A stretch of DNA of 64,000 nucleotides from Palsa-504 sp963822765 (lineage in GTDB: Bacteria > Actinomycetota > Actinomycetes > Streptosporangiales > Streptosporangiaceae): the NCBI GenBank assembly GCA_963822765.1, contig CAWGJL010000038.1:62001-126000 (forward strand). Direction: 5' to 3'. Position numbers and translations under genes: made by a program. Below, piece after piece: positions 17,455-27,125 of the stretch. Below the pieces are notes generated by a model. The model made no database searches. It worked only from the letters and a program-made list of their open reading frames with translations, and was not told the origin of the DNA. Position 1 is the first letter of the stretch. The number at the start of each line of letters is the position of its first letter.

Positions 17455-18165
17455 TCATAGCCGGGTGGCGAGGGCCCTGGCTACGTCGGTGAGCTGGCGG
17501 GCGCGGTGCAGCTGGGCGCGCATCCCGGTGCCGGTGGCGCGGTGCGCGAGCTCGACCTGCACCTCGGTGACCCGCAGGCCCTTGCGCAGCAGGTCGATGG
17601 TCAGGGCGGTCTCCACGCCCCAGCCGCGGGCCAGCGGGCGGGCGGCCTCGAACGCCGCGCGGGTCAGGCACCGCTGCCCGTTCAGCGGCTGCACGGGCCG
17701 CCAGCCGGTGGCCCGGCTGATGCCGGCCCCGGACAGGCCGACGACCAGGCCGTGGCCGCCGAGCTTGACCGTGGTGGCGAAGATGGCGATCGTCATGTCC
17801 GCCGCGCCGGCCAGGACCGGCTCGGTCAACGGCCCGGCCTGGGCGGCCGTGCCACCCAGGTCAGCGTCCAGGAACAGCAGGTGCCGCGGGCGGACGCGCT
17901 GCTCGCGCTGGTCCAGCAGGCGGACCGCCGCCGCGCCGGTCTCCAGGGCGGCGCCCTTGCCCTGGTTCCTGGCGTGCCGTGTCACGACCGCGCCCGCCGA
18001 CCGCGCGGCGGCGGCGGTGCCGTCCGTCGAGCCGTCGTCGACCACGATGACCACTGCGGCCGCGGGCAGCCCGAGGGCCGCGGTCACCGTGGCCTCGATG
18101 CGGTCCGCCTCGTTCCGCGCCGGGATGACCACCGCGACTTCGCCGGAGTCGGGCCCTGCTGACAT
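17455..18165 (-). CDS. Family 2 glycosyltransferase
   Basis: 236 residues. The GT-A fold shows in VAVVIPARNEADRIEATVTA, VVIVVDDGSTDGTAAAA and the metal-binding HLLFLDADLGG (DxD). Later NGQRCLTRAAFEAARP and GWGVETALTIDLLRKGLRV resemble dolichyl-phosphate-mannose-synthase-like enzymes without membrane anchors. It precedes the two membrane mannosyltransferase genes on the same strand, separated by the repeat-bearing spacer. It probably supplies or extends the same glycan. The donor sugar cannot be read from the sequence. Confidence 0.85.
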   Translation of the reverse strand: MSAGPDSGEVAVVIPARNEADRIEATVTAALGLPAAAVVIVVDDGSTDGTAAAARSAGAVVTRHARNQGKGAALETGAAAVRLLDQREQRVRPRHLLFLDADLGGTAAQAGPLTEPVLAGAADMTIAIFATTVKLGGHGLVVGLSGAGISRATGWRPVQPLNGQRCLTRAAFEAARPLARGWGVETALTIDLLRKGLRVTEVQVELAHRATGTGMRAQLHRARQLTDVARALATRL

Positions 18166-18207
18166 GCGCCCGATCTTAGGCCAGCGAGCCGGCGCCGGGT
18201 CCGGCGT

Positions 18208-19110
18208 TTACTGCGGGACGGCGGGCTTGGGGCGGCTGGCGCCCACTGAGCGTCGCGGGTCGGTGTCCTCGACCAACGTGAACACCGAGTCGAGCCCGGT
18301 GACCTGGAGGATCTTGCGCACCGCGGGCTTGGGCGCGGCGATCTCCAGCTCGCCGCCGCGCTCGCGCGCCCGGCGCAGGCAGGACAGCAGCACGTTCATG
18401 CCGGTCGAGTCGCAGAACTCCACGCCGGACATGTCGATGATCACCCGGGCGGGCATCCCCTCGGCCAGCAGCCCGGCCAGCTCGCTGTGCAGCCGCGGAG
18501 CGGTGTAGAGATCGATCTCCCCGCAAATGGTCACGATCGTGTGATCATCATGAAATCGACTCGAGACATTAAGCTCCACGAGCCGAACCTTACCGCGCCG
18601 CGCGCCCGGAAGCCAGGTGGCCACGTTGAGCGCATGCTGAGAGTTACCTGACCGGCGGCGGCCCCTGTCCGCTAAGCCGCTCTCGGCCGCGCCGGCCCGC
18701 ACCGATACCGTCTCCAGGGGCATGACCTGGACTTCTGCCCACACCGTGGTGCCTTCGTCGTCGCACAGGGTCCCCCAGCGCCGGGACAGCCGGGCCACGA
18801 TCCGCAGGCCGCGGCCCCCGGTCGTGGTCAGGGTCGGCTCGCCGAGCTCGGGCCGGGTGGACCCGCCGCCGTCGCTGACCGAGACCCGGACGCTGCCGTC
18901 CTCCAGCTCCCAGGCCACGCGGATGGCCGAGCCGGGCAGCGGCCCCGCGTGCCGCAGGGCATTGCTGAGCAGTTCGCTGATCACCAGGGCCGCGTCGGTC
19001 ACCGCGGCGGCGCACACGCCGGCCTCGATGAGGTCGGACACCAGGTGCCTGCGGGCCACGCCGACGCTGGACGCGGTGAACGGGAGCTGCAGGATGCTCG
19101 ACGCAGTCAC
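18208..19110 (-). CDS. HATPase (RsbW-like) fused to a STAS anti-anti-sigma domain
   Basis: 300 residues from GTG 19110. The first 115 residues form a GHKL kinase/anti-sigma domain: LPFTASSVGVARRHLVSDL, the N-box ALVISELLSNALRHAG, VSVSDGGG and GGRGLRIVARLSRRWG. After a 55-residue linker comes a STAS domain: VTICGEIDLYTAPRLHSELAG, then VIIDMSGVEFCDSTGMNVLL, with the phosphorylatable serine in DSTG. In most actinobacteria these are separate partner-switching proteins. An internal GTG at the linker end (LVELNVSSRF) could let the STAS part be made alone, so two overlapping products are possible. The start is uncertain because the GTG directly abuts GGGGAG. Confidence 0.8.
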   Translation of the reverse strand: MTASSILQLPFTASSVGVARRHLVSDLIEAGVCAAAVTDAALVISELLSNALRHAGPLPGSAIRVAWELEDGSVRVSVSDGGGSTRPELGEPTLTTTGGRGLRIVARLSRRWGTLCDDEGTTVWAEVQVMPLETVSVRAGAAESGLADRGRRRSGNSQHALNVATWLPGARRGKVRLVELNVSSRFHDDHTIVTICGEIDLYTAPRLHSELAGLLAEGMPARVIIDMSGVEFCDSTGMNVLLSCLRRARERGGELEIAAPKPAVRKILQVTGLDSVFTLVEDTDPRRSVGASRPKPAVPQ

Positions 19111-19287
19111 CTCCCCATCAGCCCGGCTCGTTTGTCCGACCGTGAGCGAATCTGATACGTGCGGGAAAATGCCCCGTACAACGGTCGCGGAAACACGTAA
19201 CACCGCTGATATCGCAGCTGTAACAGTGCCTCCGGGCCCGCTCTGGATGGCTCCGGCCGCTGTCCCGGGCACGGTAACGTCTGAAGT

Positions 19288-20100
19288 ATGTCCAGCGGCA
19301 ACGGGTCCGAGCCGACCGTCATCGTCGACGACTTGCACGTCGTCTACCGGGTGTTCGGCGCGGGCGGCGACAAGGGCACCGCGGCGACCGCGCTCATGCG
19401 GGTGGTCAAGCGCCAGCGGCGCCCGTCGGTCCGCGAGGTGCACGCCATCCGGGGCATCTCGTTCGTGGTCAACCACGGCGACGCGATCGGGGTCATCGGC
19501 CGGAACGGGTCGGGCAAGTCAACCCTGCTGCAGGCCATCGCCGGCCTGCTCCCGCCCGAGCGGGGCTGCGTCTACACCAGCGGGCAGGCCGCCCTGCTCG
19601 GCGTCAACGCCGCGCTGCTCGATGACCTGACCGGGGAGCGGAACGTGGTGCTCGGCGGCCTGGCCATGGGCATGACCCCGCAGGAGGTCAAGGACCGCTA
19701 CGAGTCCATCGTGGACTTCTCCGGGGTCGGCAACTTCATCGACTACCCGATGCGCACCTACTCCACCGGGATGGCCCAGCGGCTGCGGTTCTCGATCGCC
19801 GCGGCCAAGACCCACGAGATCTTGATGATCGACGAGGCGCTGGCCACCGGGGACGCGAACTTCCGGGCCAAGAGCCACGAGAAGATCATGCAGCTGCGCG
19901 GGGAGGCCGGCACGGTGTTTCTCGTCGCGCACAACCTGGGCGAGATCGAGGCCAGCTGCAACCGGGTCCTCTGGCTGGAGAAGGGCCAGATCATGATGCA
20001 GGGCCACGACGTGCCCGGGATCATCGACGCGTACCTGGAAGCCACCGGCGGCGAGCCGCGCCGGCGTGACCGGGCGGAAGCCGATCACACCGCCGGCTGA
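19288..20100 (+). CDS. Polysaccharide/teichoic-acid export ABC transporter ATPase (TagH/Wzt-like)
   Basis: 270 residues. Walker A GVIGRNGSGKSTLLQAIAG lies near residue 70. Features of the polysaccharide-export ATPases follow: GVNAALLDDLTGERNVVLGG, the ABC signature YSTGMAQRLRFSIAA, and Walker B HEILMIDEALATGD with the H-loop FLVAHNLGEIE. Such ATPases power export of lipid-linked glycans with an ABC-2 permease. No permease is adjacent, so the partner must be elsewhere. The mannosyltransferases to the left may make the exported glycan, but that is inference. Confidence 0.9.
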   Translation: MSSGNGSEPTVIVDDLHVVYRVFGAGGDKGTAATALMRVVKRQRRPSVREVHAIRGISFVVNHGDAIGVIGRNGSGKSTLLQAIAGLLPPERGCVYTSGQAALLGVNAALLDDLTGERNVVLGGLAMGMTPQEVKDRYESIVDFSGVGNFIDYPMRTYSTGMAQRLRFSIAAAKTHEILMIDEALATGDANFRAKSHEKIMQLRGEAGTVFLVAHNLGEIEASCNRVLWLEKGQIMMQGHDVPGIIDAYLEATGGEPRRRDRAEADHTAG

Positions 20101-20113
20101 TCACCGCAGATAA

Positions 20114-21978
20114 TCAACACTGGGCGGGCCGCAGCCGCAGCCGCATGACCGTGCCCCCGGCGGGGTGCGAGCTCGCCGTGACCTCGCCGTGCTGGGCCTC
20201 GGCCAGGCGGCGCACGATGAACAGGCCGATGCCCACGCCGCCGAACCGGCGCCGGTCGCCCGTCTCGCCCTGGTAGAACCGGTCGAAGATGCGCTCTTGA
20301 TCCCCGCTGGCGATGCCGATCCCCTCGTCTTGCACCGTCACCTCGATCCAGGCCTCGGTCACCTCGGCCCGCACCACGACGGTGCCGCCGTCGGGTGAGT
20401 ACTTGAACGCGTTCTCCAGCAGCTGCCCGACGATGATGTCGGTGGCCATCGTGTCGCCGCTGGCGGGCGGCAGGTCGTCGGGGATGTCGGCCACGACCGT
20501 GTGCTTGTCCGAGAGCGGCCGGAACGCGGTCGCGGCGGCGCGCAGCACCGCGCCCAGGTCGAACGGGCCGTTGCTGACCGGAAGCTGGTCGGCCCCGGCC
20601 CGCGAGCCGAGCAGCAGCTGCTCCACCAGCCGGCCCAGCCAGCGGCCCGCTCGGCGATGATCCGCACCGCGGCCCGGCGTTCGGGGTCACCGAGCTGGTC
20701 CCACCGGCTGGCCAGCGTGCTGGCGAAGCCCTGCACCACGGTGATCGGCGTGCGCAGCTCGTGGCTGGTCGTGGCCAGGAACAGGTCCTTGGCCTCCTCG
20801 AGCTCCTTGGCCGCGGTCACGTCACGGAAGTCGATGACCAGCTCGTCGTCGTCGGCCAGGGCGGTGCACAGCACGTCGAGCCAGCGCCCGTTGGGCAGCT
20901 TGTGGGTGAGCATGGCGTCCGGCTCGGGCAGCGGGAACGGCGGCGGCTTGCCGATCGCGTCCGGCCCGGCGATGCCGGTGATCCGGTGCGCGGCCGGGTT
21001 CCACTGCCGCACCAGGCCCGCCTCGTCCAGCACGGCGATGCCGTCCGCGCTGCCGTCGATGACCGCCCGCTCGTGGGCGCGCTGCTTGACCACTTCCTCG
21101 AACGCCATCGCGTTGGTGAGCGCCACCCCGGCGTGCCCGGCCAGCAGCTCGAGCAGCTCCAGCTCGACGTGGCTCAGCTTGCGCCGGCTGTACAGCGCGT
21201 ACAGCGCGCCGTAGGGCTTGCCCGCCACGTGGGACAGGCTGAGCGCGATGGTGTGCAGCCCGGGCAGCGCGGACCAGATCAGGTCGTCGAAGCCGCCCGA
21301 TTCCCCGGTGGCCATCATGACCGTCTTGCCCGAGCCCATCAGCTCGCCGACCAGGCTGGCGGACAGCGTCGCGGTCCGGCCGCGCAGCCGGGCGGGCAGC
21401 CCCGCCGTGCTGACCAGCCGCAGCGTATCTTCCTCGATGATCACGAAGCCGCCGGCGTCGGCGCTGGTCAGCTCGCGCAGGCTGGCCGCGATGCGGTCCA
21501 GGACCGATTCCAGGTCGCGCTGGGCGTTCATGTCGGCCACGACGTCGCCGAGCCGGCGCACGACCCGGGCGCGCTCGGCCATGTAGTGCCGGGCCAGGTC
21601 GTCCTCGCCGCTCTGATGGCAGACGTTGACCCAGCCGGTCACCTCGCCCGCGCCGTCGATCAGGGCGCTGGTGTCGATCCGCAGGTCGATGACCGAGCTG
21701 TCCTTGCGGATCCGGCGGGTGGCGAAGGAGATCTGGCCGCCGCCGCGGACCCGCTCCAGGACCGCGTTGTGCTCGGCCTTGAGCTCCTCGGGGATGATCT
21801 GCGGCTCCAGGCCGACGACCTCGGTCGCGGCCCAGCCGAACATCCGCTCGGCGGCCGGGTTCCACAGCATCACGTTGCGGTCGGTGCCGAACGCGATGAT
21901 CGCGTCGGCCGCGCACTCGATCACGGCCCGCGCCATCGCGTCGGCGCTCGCTCTGGGCACCGCCTGGTCCGCGGTCAC
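20114..21978 (-). CDS. PAS-GAF-PAS sensor histidine kinase, frameshifted
   Basis: Domains in order: PAS (AADAIIAFGTDRNVMLWNPA, residues 20-130), GAF (LREL to about 310, YSRRKLSHVELELLELLAGH), a second PAS (SADGIAVLDEAGLVRQWNPA), then the dimerisation helix with LFLATTSHELRTPITVVQGF (phospho-acceptor His). Near 20640 one base appears to be missing; the frame then continues LVEQLLLGSRAGADQ into the HATPase domain: GQLLENAFKYSPDGGTVVV (N box), VQDEGIGIASGDQERIFDRF and GGVGIGLFIVRR. Joined length is about 620. No response regulator is adjacent, so it is an orphan kinase. The conserved catalytic half argues for an assembly indel. Confidence 0.8.
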
Positions 21979-22004
21979 CTAGTCATCGTGCCACGCGGGC
22001 GGGC

Positions 22005-23348
22005 TCAAGATGCGAAGAGTACGCCAGGGTTGAGCAGCCCGGCCGGGTCGAACGCGGACTTAACCGCCCGCATCGCCGCGATCTCGGCCGCGGACCGGGA
22101 CAGGTGCAGCACGGCCGCCTTGGCCCGGCCGATGCCGTGCTCGGCCGAGATCGTCCCGCCGTGCTCGGCGGCCAGCCGCAGCACCGCGTCGTCCACGCCG
22201 TCGTCGTCCGGGGCCGGGCCGAGCACGTTCACGTGCAGGTTGCCCGCGCCGATGTGCCCGAACACGATCGCCCGCGCGTCCGCCTTGGCGATCACCTCGT
22301 CCAGCCCGGCCCGGAACGCGGCCAGCCGGCCCAGCGGCAGGGCCACGTCCAGCTTGTGCGGGATGCCGGCCGCGCTGATCGACTCGGTGTGCCGTTCCCG
22401 GTACGCCCACAGGCCCGCCCGGGCCGGCGCGTCCATGGCCACCGCCGCGTCCTGGAGCGGGGCGAGCACCACGATCCGTTCGGCATCATCATCTGTTGCG
22501 GCCGCGTCCACAAGCAGGTAGCCGGGATGCTCGCGGGCCAGCGGGGCGGGCAGCCCGGTGTGCGCGCGCACCAGGGCCAGGCCCGGAGCCTCGAAGTACT
22601 CGGCGGCCCGGACACCGGGCAGCAGCGACCTGATCTCGGCCTGCAGCGCCGCCGCGGCCTCGATGCCGGGTACCCCGGCCAGCACGGTCAGGGTGGACGG
22701 CGCGGCGGGCCACAGCCGGAGCCGGGCCGCGGTGATGACCCCCAGGGTGCCCTCGCTGCCCGCCAGCAGCTGGGTCAGGTCGTAGCCGGTGTTGTCGGCC
22801 TGGAGGCCGCCGAGCCTGCTGATCACGCTGCCGTCGGCCAGCACCGCCTCCAGCCCGAGCAGCTGCGCCCGGGTCGGGCCGTACCTGATGGTCTGGATGC
22901 CGCCCGCGTTGGTGGCGATCGTCCCGCCCACCGTGGCGGAGTCCCGGGCGGCCAGGTCCACGCCGTACTCGAGCCCGGCCCGGGCGGCGTGCGCCCGCAG
23001 TTCCGCGATGGTCACCCCCGCGCCCGCGGTGACCTGGCCGGACAGGGTGTCCACCGGGTCGAGCCGGCGCAGCCGGCGGGCGGACAGGACCACGGCGCCG
23101 CCGCCCGCCGGCACGCTCCCGCCGACCAGCCCGGTGTTCCCGCCCTGCGGCACGACCGGGGCGCCGTGCCGGGCGCAGGCCCGCAGGACCGCGGCGACCT
23201 CGGCCACCTCAGCGGGGCGGACCACGCCGCGGGCCACGCCGCTGAACCGGCGCGTCCAGTCCGTCGTGTACCCGCTGACCAGGTCGGGATCGGTGAGCAC
23301 GTGCTCCGGGCCGGCGATCGCGGTCAGCTCGGCGAGCAGGGCGTCCAT
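22005..23348 (-). CDS. FAD-linked 2-hydroxyacid oxidase (GlcD/D-lactate dehydrogenase type)
   Basis: 447 residues from ATG 23348 with GGTGAG upstream. The FAD-binding PCMH domain shows VVPQGGNTGLVGGSVPAGGG, SATVGGTIATNAGGIQTIRY and LLAGSEGTLGVITAARLRLW. The C-terminal FAD-oxidase domain has FGHIGAGNLHVNVLGPAPDD and the closing AEHGIGRAK and FDPAGLLNPG. It oxidises a D-2-hydroxyacid such as D-lactate or glycolate to the 2-oxoacid and passes electrons to quinone or flavin partners. Substrate is not resolved by sequence. Family call is firm. Confidence 0.9.
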   Translation of the reverse strand: MDALLAELTAIAGPEHVLTDPDLVSGYTTDWTRRFSGVARGVVRPAEVAEVAAVLRACARHGAPVVPQGGNTGLVGGSVPAGGGAVVLSARRLRRLDPVDTLSGQVTAGAGVTIAELRAHAARAGLEYGVDLAARDSATVGGTIATNAGGIQTIRYGPTRAQLLGLEAVLADGSVISRLGGLQADNTGYDLTQLLAGSEGTLGVITAARLRLWPAAPSTLTVLAGVPGIEAAAALQAEIRSLLPGVRAAEYFEAPGLALVRAHTGLPAPLAREHPGYLLVDAAATDDDAERIVVLAPLQDAAVAMDAPARAGLWAYRERHTESISAAGIPHKLDVALPLGRLAAFRAGLDEVIAKADARAIVFGHIGAGNLHVNVLGPAPDDDGVDDAVLRLAAEHGGTISAEHGIGRAKAAVLHLSRSAAEIAAMRAVKSAFDPAGLLNPGVLFAS

Positions 23349-23484
23349 GAGTACTCACCATATGGCGCTCCGCTGATCTATAGTGCTTTTCAAATACGAG
23401 TAAGGCCGTCGATCCGGGGCATGCATCACGGTATGCCGGAAGTAGATTGCGCCGGAGAGACGGTCTTCCGCTAGGACGCGGACC

Positions 23485-24027
23485 ATGGACCAGGCAGAGT
23501 CGAGCCCGTCACCGGGCCAACCGGAACCAGGCCAGCCAGCCCCGGGTCAGCCGGGCCGGCCGGCCCCCAAGCCAGATCGTCGTGCCGAGCATGAGGTACC
23601 CGCGCTCCGGCTCGAGCACCCGGTCGTGGCCGGCTATGACGGATCGGCCTCCAGCCGCAACGCCCTGGCCTACGCGGCCGGGCTGTCCATCCGGCTCGGC
23701 CGGCCGCTGCTCATCGTGTACGTGTGCTCGTCCGGGGTCTACTGCGAGCCGCTGACCGGGCAGGTGGTGGGCGTGCCGCGCGACGCGGACGCGCTTGAGC
23801 GCTGGCTGCTGTCCGAGCTCGACCAGGTCACCGGGCACGCCGAGGTCGACGTGCACGTCCGCACCCGGCGGGGCAGCCCGGCCCGGGAGCTCGCGGCCGC
23901 GGCCGAGGAATTCAGCGCCGACGCGCTGGTCATCGGCGCCCCCACGCACATCTGGCACCGGATCGCGGGCTCGGTACCGGGATGGCTGGCCCGGCACGCT
24001 CGCTGTCCGGTCATCGTGGTCCCGTGA
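23485..24027 (+). CDS. Universal stress protein (UspA family)
   Basis: 180 residues. After a proline-rich 45-residue head comes the Usp fold: PVVAGYDGSASSRNALAYAA, then LLIVYVCSSGVYC, and at the end ALVIGAPTHIWHRIAGSVPG followed by WLARHARCPVIVVP. The G-2x-G-9x-G(S/T) ATP-binding pattern is partly visible (GAPTHIWHRIAGSVPGW). Such proteins bind nucleotides and respond to growth arrest or hypoxia in actinobacteria. It is divergent from the FAD oxidase gene. Confidence 0.85.
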   Translation: MDQAESSPSPGQPEPGQPAPGQPGRPAPKPDRRAEHEVPALRLEHPVVAGYDGSASSRNALAYAAGLSIRLGRPLLIVYVCSSGVYCEPLTGQVVGVPRDADALERWLLSELDQVTGHAEVDVHVRTRRGSPARELAAAAEEFSADALVIGAPTHIWHRIAGSVPGWLARHARCPVIVVP

Positions 24028-24084
24028 CGGCGTCCTTACATCAGAAAGACCCGGATAGACACAGATATAAGAGGTAGTAATGAG

Positions 24085-24167
24085 TGGGCGAGGAGGGATT
24101 TGAACCCTCACGTCCTTTCGGACACACGGACCTGAACCGTGCGCGTCTGCCGTTCCGCCACCCGCCC
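24085..24167 (-). tRNA. tRNA-Leu (anticodon CAG)
   Basis: On the minus strand it runs GGGCGGG to CTCGCCC (one G-U pair) plus A. The anticodon stem CACGG/CCGTG holds TTCAGGT, anticodon CAG. The long variable arm GTCCGAAAGGAC and T-loop GGTTCAAAT fit leucine tRNAs. Length is 83 nt; no CCA is encoded. It directly precedes fhaA, a common order in actinobacteria. Confidence 0.95.
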
Positions 24168-24252
24168 CGGGCAACGAGTAGGTTAGCACGACCCCGAGCG
24201 CTCCCGCGCCACAGATACGATCGGGTGATGAGACGGGAAGGGAGGTGGCACG

Positions 24253-25056
24253 TTGGGAGTTCTGCAGCGCTTTGAGCGCCGGCTGGAAGGAATGGTGGAG
24301 GGTGCCTTCGCCCGGGCCTTCAGGTCTGAACTTCAGCCCGTCGAGGTAGCCAGTGCGGTACAGCGGGAAATGGACGACCGCGCGGCCATCGTGGCGAAGG
24401 GCCGCACCCTGGTGCCGAATGATTTCGTCGTCGAGCTCGCCGAGAGCGACCACGACCGTCTCGATGTGTACGCGGAGAGCCTGGGCGTCGAACTGGCCAA
24501 CCTGGCCCGGGACTACGCCAAGGAACAGGGCTACTCCTTCGTCGGCCCGGTACGGATGCGGTTCGAGGGCGTACCCGACATGACCACCGGCACGTTCCGG
24601 ATCCGCTCCGGCGTGATCCGCGGCTCGACCATCGAGGGCGGGGAGATCCGCCTGCCCGCCAGCGACCTGCCTCGCGACGGCGGGCGGGGCTTCCCCGGCC
24701 ACCCGCGGCTGCTGGTCTCCGGGCCGCGGACGCCTGAGGGCGGCGACGGCGGCCAGCACACCTATGACCTGCAGACCCCGGTGACGCTGCTTGGCCGCGG
24801 GACCGACTGCGACCTGCGCCTGGTGGACCCCGGTGTCTCCCGGCACCACGCCGAGTTGCGCGTCGAGCATGACCAGGTCGTGCTCGTTGACCTAGGCTCG
24901 ACCAACGGCACCTTCGTCAACGGCCAGCCGGTCCGGCGGGTCGCGCTCAGCGACGGCACCCACATCTCGCTGGGCCGCACCACGCTGGTCTTCCGCCAGG
25001 ACCCGCTGGACCGCCAGGATGGCCAGGGCAGTGCGTACCCCGGCAGCAGCTACTAA
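24253..25056 (+). CDS. fhaA: FHA domain protein FhaA (DUF3662-FHA)
   Basis: 267 residues with a TTG start; AGGGAGG lies nine bases upstream. The N-terminal DUF3662 domain begins GVLQRFERRLEGMVEGAFAR and includes VQREMDDRAAIV and LVPNDFVVELAESDHDRL. The C-terminal FHA domain has LLGRGTDCDLRLVDPGVSRH and LVDLGSTNGTFVNGQ, the phosphothreonine-binding core. In mycobacteria FhaA binds MviN and PbpA-kinase partners at poles and septa to coordinate peptidoglycan precursor flow. It is the first gene of the kinase/cell-wall operon. Confidence 0.95.
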   Translation: MGVLQRFERRLEGMVEGAFARAFRSELQPVEVASAVQREMDDRAAIVAKGRTLVPNDFVVELAESDHDRLDVYAESLGVELANLARDYAKEQGYSFVGPVRMRFEGVPDMTTGTFRIRSGVIRGSTIEGGEIRLPASDLPRDGGRGFPGHPRLLVSGPRTPEGGDGGQHTYDLQTPVTLLGRGTDCDLRLVDPGVSRHHAELRVEHDQVVLVDLGSTNGTFVNGQPVRRVALSDGTHISLGRTTLVFRQDPLDRQDGQGSAYPGSSY

Positions 25057-25077
25057 GGTCCAAGGACGTGGCCACAG

Positions 25078-25563
25078 ATGAGCGAGCTTTCCCTCACCAT
25101 CATCAGGGTGGCTTTCCTGGCCGTGCTGTGGCTGTTCGTCATCGCCGCGATCGGCGTGGTCCGCACTGACCTGCTCGGCGGGTCAGGCACGTCGTCCCGG
25201 CGGAGCCGGGGCCGGCCGGCCCAGAACCTGCGCCCGCCACGTCAGGCCAAGCCGCAGCGGGCCGGCCGGGGTTCACCGCGTCTGCTGGTGGTGACGGCGG
25301 GCGCGCTGAAGGGCACGAGCCTGGATCTCGCCCAGCAGCAGATCACGCTGGGGCGGGCGAATGATGCCACGCTGGTCCTGAACGACGACTACGCTTCAAG
25401 CCGACATGCCCGAATTTTCCCGCAGGACGGCCAGTGGATCGTGGAGGACCTCGGCTCGACCAACGGCACCTACCTGGACAAGCAGAAGGTGACGCGGCCG
25501 ACCCCCGTTCCGCTGGGCGTGCCGATCCGAATCGGTAAGACCGTTCTGGAACTGCGCAGATGA
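25078..25563 (+). CDS. fhaB: FHA domain protein FhaB (FipA-like)
   Basis: 161 residues. A single N-terminal helix (LTIIRVAFLAVLWLFVIAAI) anchors it in the membrane, followed by a basic linker and an FHA domain: ITLGRANDATLVLNDDYASS, RHARIF and EDLGSTNGTYLDKQKV. It binds phosphorylated partners of the PknA/PknB kinases during growth and division. It lies 21 bases after fhaA, and its stop overlaps the pstP start (ATGA). Confidence 0.95.
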   Translation: MSELSLTIIRVAFLAVLWLFVIAAIGVVRTDLLGGSGTSSRRSRGRPAQNLRPPRQAKPQRAGRGSPRLLVVTAGALKGTSLDLAQQQITLGRANDATLVLNDDYASSRHARIFPQDGQWIVEDLGSTNGTYLDKQKVTRPTPVPLGVPIRIGKTVLELRR

Positions 25564-27092
25564 CACTTGAACTCCGCTACGCGGTACGTTCGGACGTCGG
25601 CCTCCTCCGCGAAGGAAACGAGGACTCGGCGTACGCGGGGCCGCGCCTGCTCGCGGTGGCCGACGGGATGGGCGGCCACGCGGCCGGCGAGGTGGCCAGC
25701 GCGCTGACCATCGCGTCGATGGCGGAACTCGACGCCGAGCAGGTCAGCGGCGACATGCTGAAGGTCCTGGCCATGGCGGTCGCCATGGCCAACGCCCGGC
25801 TGCAAGAGAAGATCATCGCCAACCCGGCCGTCGAGGGCATGGGCACCACGCTCACCGCGCTGCTGTGGTCCGACGGGCACGCGGCGGTCTGCCACATCGG
25901 CGACTCCCGCGGCTACCTGCTGCGCGAAGGCGAGCTCTACCAGATCACCCACGACCACACGCTGGTCCAGTCGCTGGTCGACGAGGGCCGGATCAGCGCC
26001 GACGACGTCTCCACCCACCCGCAGCGCTCGCTCCTGCTGCGCGCCCTGGACGGCCGGTCGATCGCCGAGCCCGACCTGTCGATCCACGAGAGCCTGCCCG
26101 GCGACCGTTACCTGTTGTGCTCGGACGGCCTGTCCGGCGTGGTCAGCGACGAGACGATCCGGGACACGCTGTCGGGCTTCGAGGACCCCGAGATCGCCAC
26201 CCGCCAGCTGATCGACCTGGCCATCCACGGCGGCGGCCCGGACAACATCACCTGCATCGTGGCCGACGTGGTGGACACGGCCACCACCCGGCTGCCGCTG
26301 ACCACCGCGCCGGTGCTGGCCGGGGCGGCCGCCTCGCTCGGCGACCTGCGGGTGGCCGACGGCACCGGGCCGTTCGGTATTTTCGAGGACCCTGTACAGG
26401 CAGCCCGGACCACGCCGCAGCCGGCCGTGGCCGACCTGGACCCGATGATGACCGCCGCGGTCATCCCGGTGCCGGTGAGCGAGAACGGCGCCGACCCGCA
26501 TGTGACCCGGGCCCGGCGCAGCCACCGCGCGCAGCCGCGCCGCTCCCGGGGCGGGCAGCCGCGCCGCCGCCGCTGGCCGATCGTGACGACCGCGCTCGTG
26601 GTCCTGCTGGCGGTGGTCGTCGGCGGCGGTTACATCTTCTACCGGGTGAGCCAGGAGCAGTACTACGTCGCGGCCGACAACAGCGGCCAGGTCGTCATCT
26701 ACCGCGGCATCAGCCAGCACATCGCCGGGTTCAGCTGGTCCAGCCCCTACCAGAAGACCGGGATCGAGCTATCCCAGGTGCCGTCGAACTACCAGCAGAC
26801 GGTGAAGACCGCCTACAGCACGGGCAGCCTGACCCAGGTCCGCTCGACGGTGACGAACATCCGCACCGCCGTCGAGGGCTGCCGCAACGCGTACGCCGCG
26901 CTGCAGAACTGGGCGACCGCGGTGAACACGTACACCACCGAGGTGGCCCAGGCCCACAGGGCGAGGAAACCGATCAACAACATCCCCAAGCCGCCCGCGC
27001 AGCCGGCCGGCGCGGGGGCGCTGTGCCCGTCGCCGGCGGCGTTCGGCATCCCGGCCGGTGCCCTGGTGCCGGCCGGCGCGGGGTCCTCTTGA
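25560..27092 (+). CDS. pstP: PP2C-type Ser/Thr phosphatase PstP
   Basis: 510 residues. The cytosolic PP2C domain (1-240) has metal-binding GNEDSAYAGPRLLAVADGMG, GHAAGEVAS, AVCHIGDSRGYLLREGELYQ and GGPDNITCIVADV. A basic juxtamembrane segment precedes one helix (PIVTTALVVLLAVVVGGGYI, about 345-365), and the C-terminal 145 residues are outside the cell. It removes phosphates from PknA/PknB and their targets. It overlaps fhaB by four bases, so the two are coupled. Confidence 0.95.
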   Translation: MTLELRYAVRSDVGLLREGNEDSAYAGPRLLAVADGMGGHAAGEVASALTIASMAELDAEQVSGDMLKVLAMAVAMANARLQEKIIANPAVEGMGTTLTALLWSDGHAAVCHIGDSRGYLLREGELYQITHDHTLVQSLVDEGRISADDVSTHPQRSLLLRALDGRSIAEPDLSIHESLPGDRYLLCSDGLSGVVSDETIRDTLSGFEDPEIATRQLIDLAIHGGGPDNITCIVADVVDTATTRLPLTTAPVLAGAAASLGDLRVADGTGPFGIFEDPVQAARTTPQPAVADLDPMMTAAVIPVPVSENGADPHVTRARRSHRAQPRRSRGGQPRRRRWPIVTTALVVLLAVVVGGGYIFYRVSQEQYYVAADNSGQVVIYRGISQHIAGFSWSSPYQKTGIELSQVPSNYQQTVKTAYSTGSLTQVRSTVTNIRTAVEGCRNAYAALQNWATAVNTYTTEVAQAHRARKPINNIPKPPAQPAGAGALCPSPAAFGIPAGALVPAGAGSS

Positions 27093-27125
27093 CCGGGGCG
27101 CGGCGCGAGAGGCCGTGAGGCCCTG

